15,422 nucleotides of DNA from Pseudomonadota bacterium (GTDB taxonomy: Bacteria > Pseudomonadota > Alphaproteobacteria > CACIAM-22H2): NCBI GenBank assembly GCA_020161965.1, contig JAIUNH010000031.1, positions 1-15,422 on the forward strand. Reading direction: 5' to 3'. The notes below the pieces were generated by a model. That model worked only from the letters and a program-made list of their open reading frames with translations, was not told the DNA's origin and searched no databases. Shown in pieces: positions 14,012-15,422 of the stretch (the first letter of the stretch is position 1; every line of letters begins with the position of its first letter). The position numbers and the translations under genes were made by a program.

Positions 14012-15178
14012 TGCCTTATCCAGCACGCGGCGCAGGGTTTCGATTTGCGGCGTTAGATCCTGCGGATGGTTGCCGACGAAGAAGCCACGATCATGCGCCA
14101 GTTCCGCGTTCGGCGTGCCGTTCCCGGCGATCGAGTAATCGTAATACTTGATCGTATCGTGGCGCAGGAAGCAGCCGCCGGTGATGATGCGGAAACCGAT
14201 ATCCGCCTGCTTCAACGCCGCGAAGATCTTCTCGCGGTCGAGATCCTTTTTCGGATTCAGGATCATCGTGAAGCAGAAGGACGAGCTTTTGCCGTGTTCG
14301 CGCTGGATGATGAAATTCTCGTCGCCCGCGAACAGCTTCTGGAACAGCGCCAGATTCTTGCGCCGCGCGGCGGTCATCGCGGGCAGTTTCTTGAGCTGCT
14401 CGCTGCCCACCGCCGCTTCCATTTCCAGCGGGCGCACATTGTAGCCGGGGAACAGGAAGCGATAGGCCTCGAAATGGTCGCTCGCCCCGCGCTTGTAAAG
14501 CGGCGAATCCGTCGGAATGTCGCGCGTCCAGCCATGGGCGCGCATGCATTTCAGCAGATGGTAAAGCTCCAGATCGTCGGTCAGGACGATCCCGCCTTCC
14601 ATCGTCGAGATATGGTGCGAGAAGAAAAAGCTGAACGTGTTGAGATCGCCGAGCGTGCCGGCCTTTTGGCCCGACGGTAATTCGGCATCCATCGATTCGC
14701 AATTGTCCTCGATGAACCACAGCCCGTGCTTGTCGCAGAATCTGCGCATCACATCGAGCTGGCAGGGATTGCCGAGGATCGACACGGCAAGCAGCGCCTT
14801 CGTGTCCTTCGTCAGGGCCGCTTCCAGCTTCGACACATCCATGTTCAGCGTGTCGAGTTCAACATCGATGAACCGGCATTTCAGGCCGTATTGCTGCAGC
14901 GGGTGATAGGTCGTGCTCCACGAAATCGCGGGCACCAAAACTTCGTCGCCGCGCTTCAGGGCTCGCGCCGAGTGATAGGCGAGGGCGGCGACCGAAATCA
15001 GATTCGCCGACGAGCCCGAATTCACCATCACGCCATATTTCTTGCCGTGATACGCGGCGAATTCGGCTTCGAATTTCGCCACGCGCTCGCCCATCGTGAA
15101 GCGGCCGGACGCGATCACCGCTTGCAGCGCGTCGATCTCTTCCTGGCCCCAAGACGGCGTGGCGAGTTCGTAGAACAT
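14003..15178 (-). CDS. ColD-like nucleotide-sugar 3-dehydratase (DegT/DnrJ/EryC1/StrS fold)
   Basis: This 391-residue PLP-fold protein has the NSGSSANL cofactor segment (53-60), EDNCES (157-162) and the segment SFFFSHHISTMEGG (183-196). In sugar aminotransferases the seventh position of this segment is the PLP-binding lysine; here it is H188. That replacement defines the 3-dehydratases ColD (GDP-4-keto-6-deoxymannose 3-dehydratase, also H188) and the E1/DdhC group. RAHGWTRDIP, GYNVRPLEMEAAVGSEQLKK and FFVGNHP, and the length near 390, match ColD as I remember it. The long iron-sulfur region of E1/DdhC is absent. The predicted reaction is C-3 deoxygenation of an NDP-4-keto-6-deoxyhexose, giving a 3,6-dideoxy sugar for surface polysaccharide. 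The exact substrate is unknown. The start overlaps the upstream stop (TGATG), with AAGGG as ribosome-binding site. Confidence 0.85.
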   Translation of the reverse strand: MFYELATPSWGQEEIDALQAVIASGRFTMGERVAKFEAEFAAYHGKKYGVMVNSGSSANLISVAALAYHSARALKRGDEVLVPAISWSTTYHPLQQYGLKCRFIDVELDTLNMDVSKLEAALTKDTKALLAVSILGNPCQLDVMRRFCDKHGLWFIEDNCESMDAELPSGQKAGTLGDLNTFSFFFSHHISTMEGGIVLTDDLELYHLLKCMRAHGWTRDIPTDSPLYKRGASDHFEAYRFLFPGYNVRPLEMEAAVGSEQLKKLPAMTAARRKNLALFQKLFAGDENFIIQREHGKSSSFCFTMILNPKKDLDREKIFAALKQADIGFRIITGGCFLRHDTIKYYDYSIAGNGTPNAELAHDRGFFVGNHPQDLTPQIETLRRVLDKAVS

Positions 15179-15422
15179 CAGAAGGGCCCTTTGAACTGAA
15201 GCTGATAGGCGAGTTTCGTCGCGGCCGGATCGGGCGCCCAGGCGGGCGCATCTGGCTTGGCCAGCGCGTAAGCCGCCGAAGCGATCGTGCCGGGGTTCGG
15301 ATAGAACGCGTTCTCGAGTTCGGGCGAGGGCGGGCAGGGCGTGGGCGCGAAACCCACGCGCTTGATCTGGATCGGGCCTTCGCCGGCGAGCGCTTCGGCA
15401 AGCCGCGCGGCGATTTCGGCCG
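15178..15422 (-). CDS. C-terminal fragment, transketolase-C/E1-beta-like protein
   Basis: Only the last 80 residues are in the window; the gene continues beyond base 15422. The fragment contains an alternation typical of the end of the transketolase C-terminal domain in 2-oxoacid dehydrogenase E1-beta and related TPP enzymes: a basic IQIKRVGFAPTPCPPSPELE followed by FYPNPGTIASAAYAL. E1-beta proteins commonly carry PxPxSxxLExxYPxxxxI here. A tail of about 28 residues follows, ending QLQFKGPF. The stop TGA shares its A with the ATG of the ColD-like gene (TGATG), so the two are translationally coupled. With so little sequence the family assignment is tentative; in this context it may act in sugar branching rather than central metabolism. 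Confidence 0.5.
   Translation of the reverse strand, partial: AEIAARLAEALAGEGPIQIKRVGFAPTPCPPSPELENAFYPNPGTIASAAYALAKPDAPAWAPDPAATKLAYQLQFKGPF

Noticed and set aside
14859..15401. 180-residue - strand ORF at the right end
   Set aside because: Arg/Pro/Ser-rich frame overlapping the ColD-like gene and the E1-beta-like fragment; the other frame has coherent protein features and a TGATG junction.

Overview
The window is high-GC bacterial chromosome. The codon use, the many 4-bp ATGA/GTGA gene overlaps, the rplU-rpmA-obgE-proB-proA-nadD-rsfS-rlmH gene order and the protein motifs all suit an alphaproteobacterium, probably Rhodospirillales-like. The class is a fairly confident inference. Nothing here fixes genus or species.

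Layout. (1) 1-1691, + strand: a pentapeptide-repeat protein, possibly 5'-truncated by the window edge, coupled by GTGA to a secreted DUF3298/RsiV-like protein. (2) 1688-4031, - strand: a compact ABC importer (periplasmic binding protein, permease, ATPase) of the nitrate/sulfonate/thiamine-precursor superfamily. A PQQ-dependent sorbosone-dehydrogenase-like enzyme (4119-5420, +) diverges from it across 87 bp. (3) 5427-6783, - strand: an accessory-looking patch. It holds a class II Fic AMP-transferase with its own winged helix, an AT-rich upstream region with repeated TTAACATA half-sites, and tRNA-Ser(CGA) whose 3' end lies inside a 15-bp inverted repeat. (4) 6849-7862, - strand: a polytopic membrane protein of the LPG-synthase TM/flippase-like family. 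(5) 7964-14002, + strand: the conserved housekeeping block. It has a near-consensus sigma70 promoter and structured leader, rplU and rpmA, a strong hairpin, then obgE-proB-(25-codon ORF)-proA-nadD-rsfS-rlmH. These genes serve ribosome assembly and silencing, proline synthesis and NAD synthesis. (6) 14003-15422, - strand: a nucleotide-sugar 3-dehydratase of the ColD type, with histidine in place of the PLP lysine, coupled by TGATG to the C-terminal end of a transketolase-C/E1-beta-like protein that runs off the window.

The most noteworthy items are the ColD-like enzyme with its TPP-enzyme-like partner, which suggests 3-deoxy and possibly branched-chain sugar synthesis for a surface glycan; the Fic gene with its self-contained operator-like repeats beside a tRNA; the unannotated small ORF wedged between proB and proA; and the structured rplU leader. 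No CRISPR array, insertion sequence, integrase or rRNA was seen. No stretch longer than about 130 bp lacks an annotated feature.
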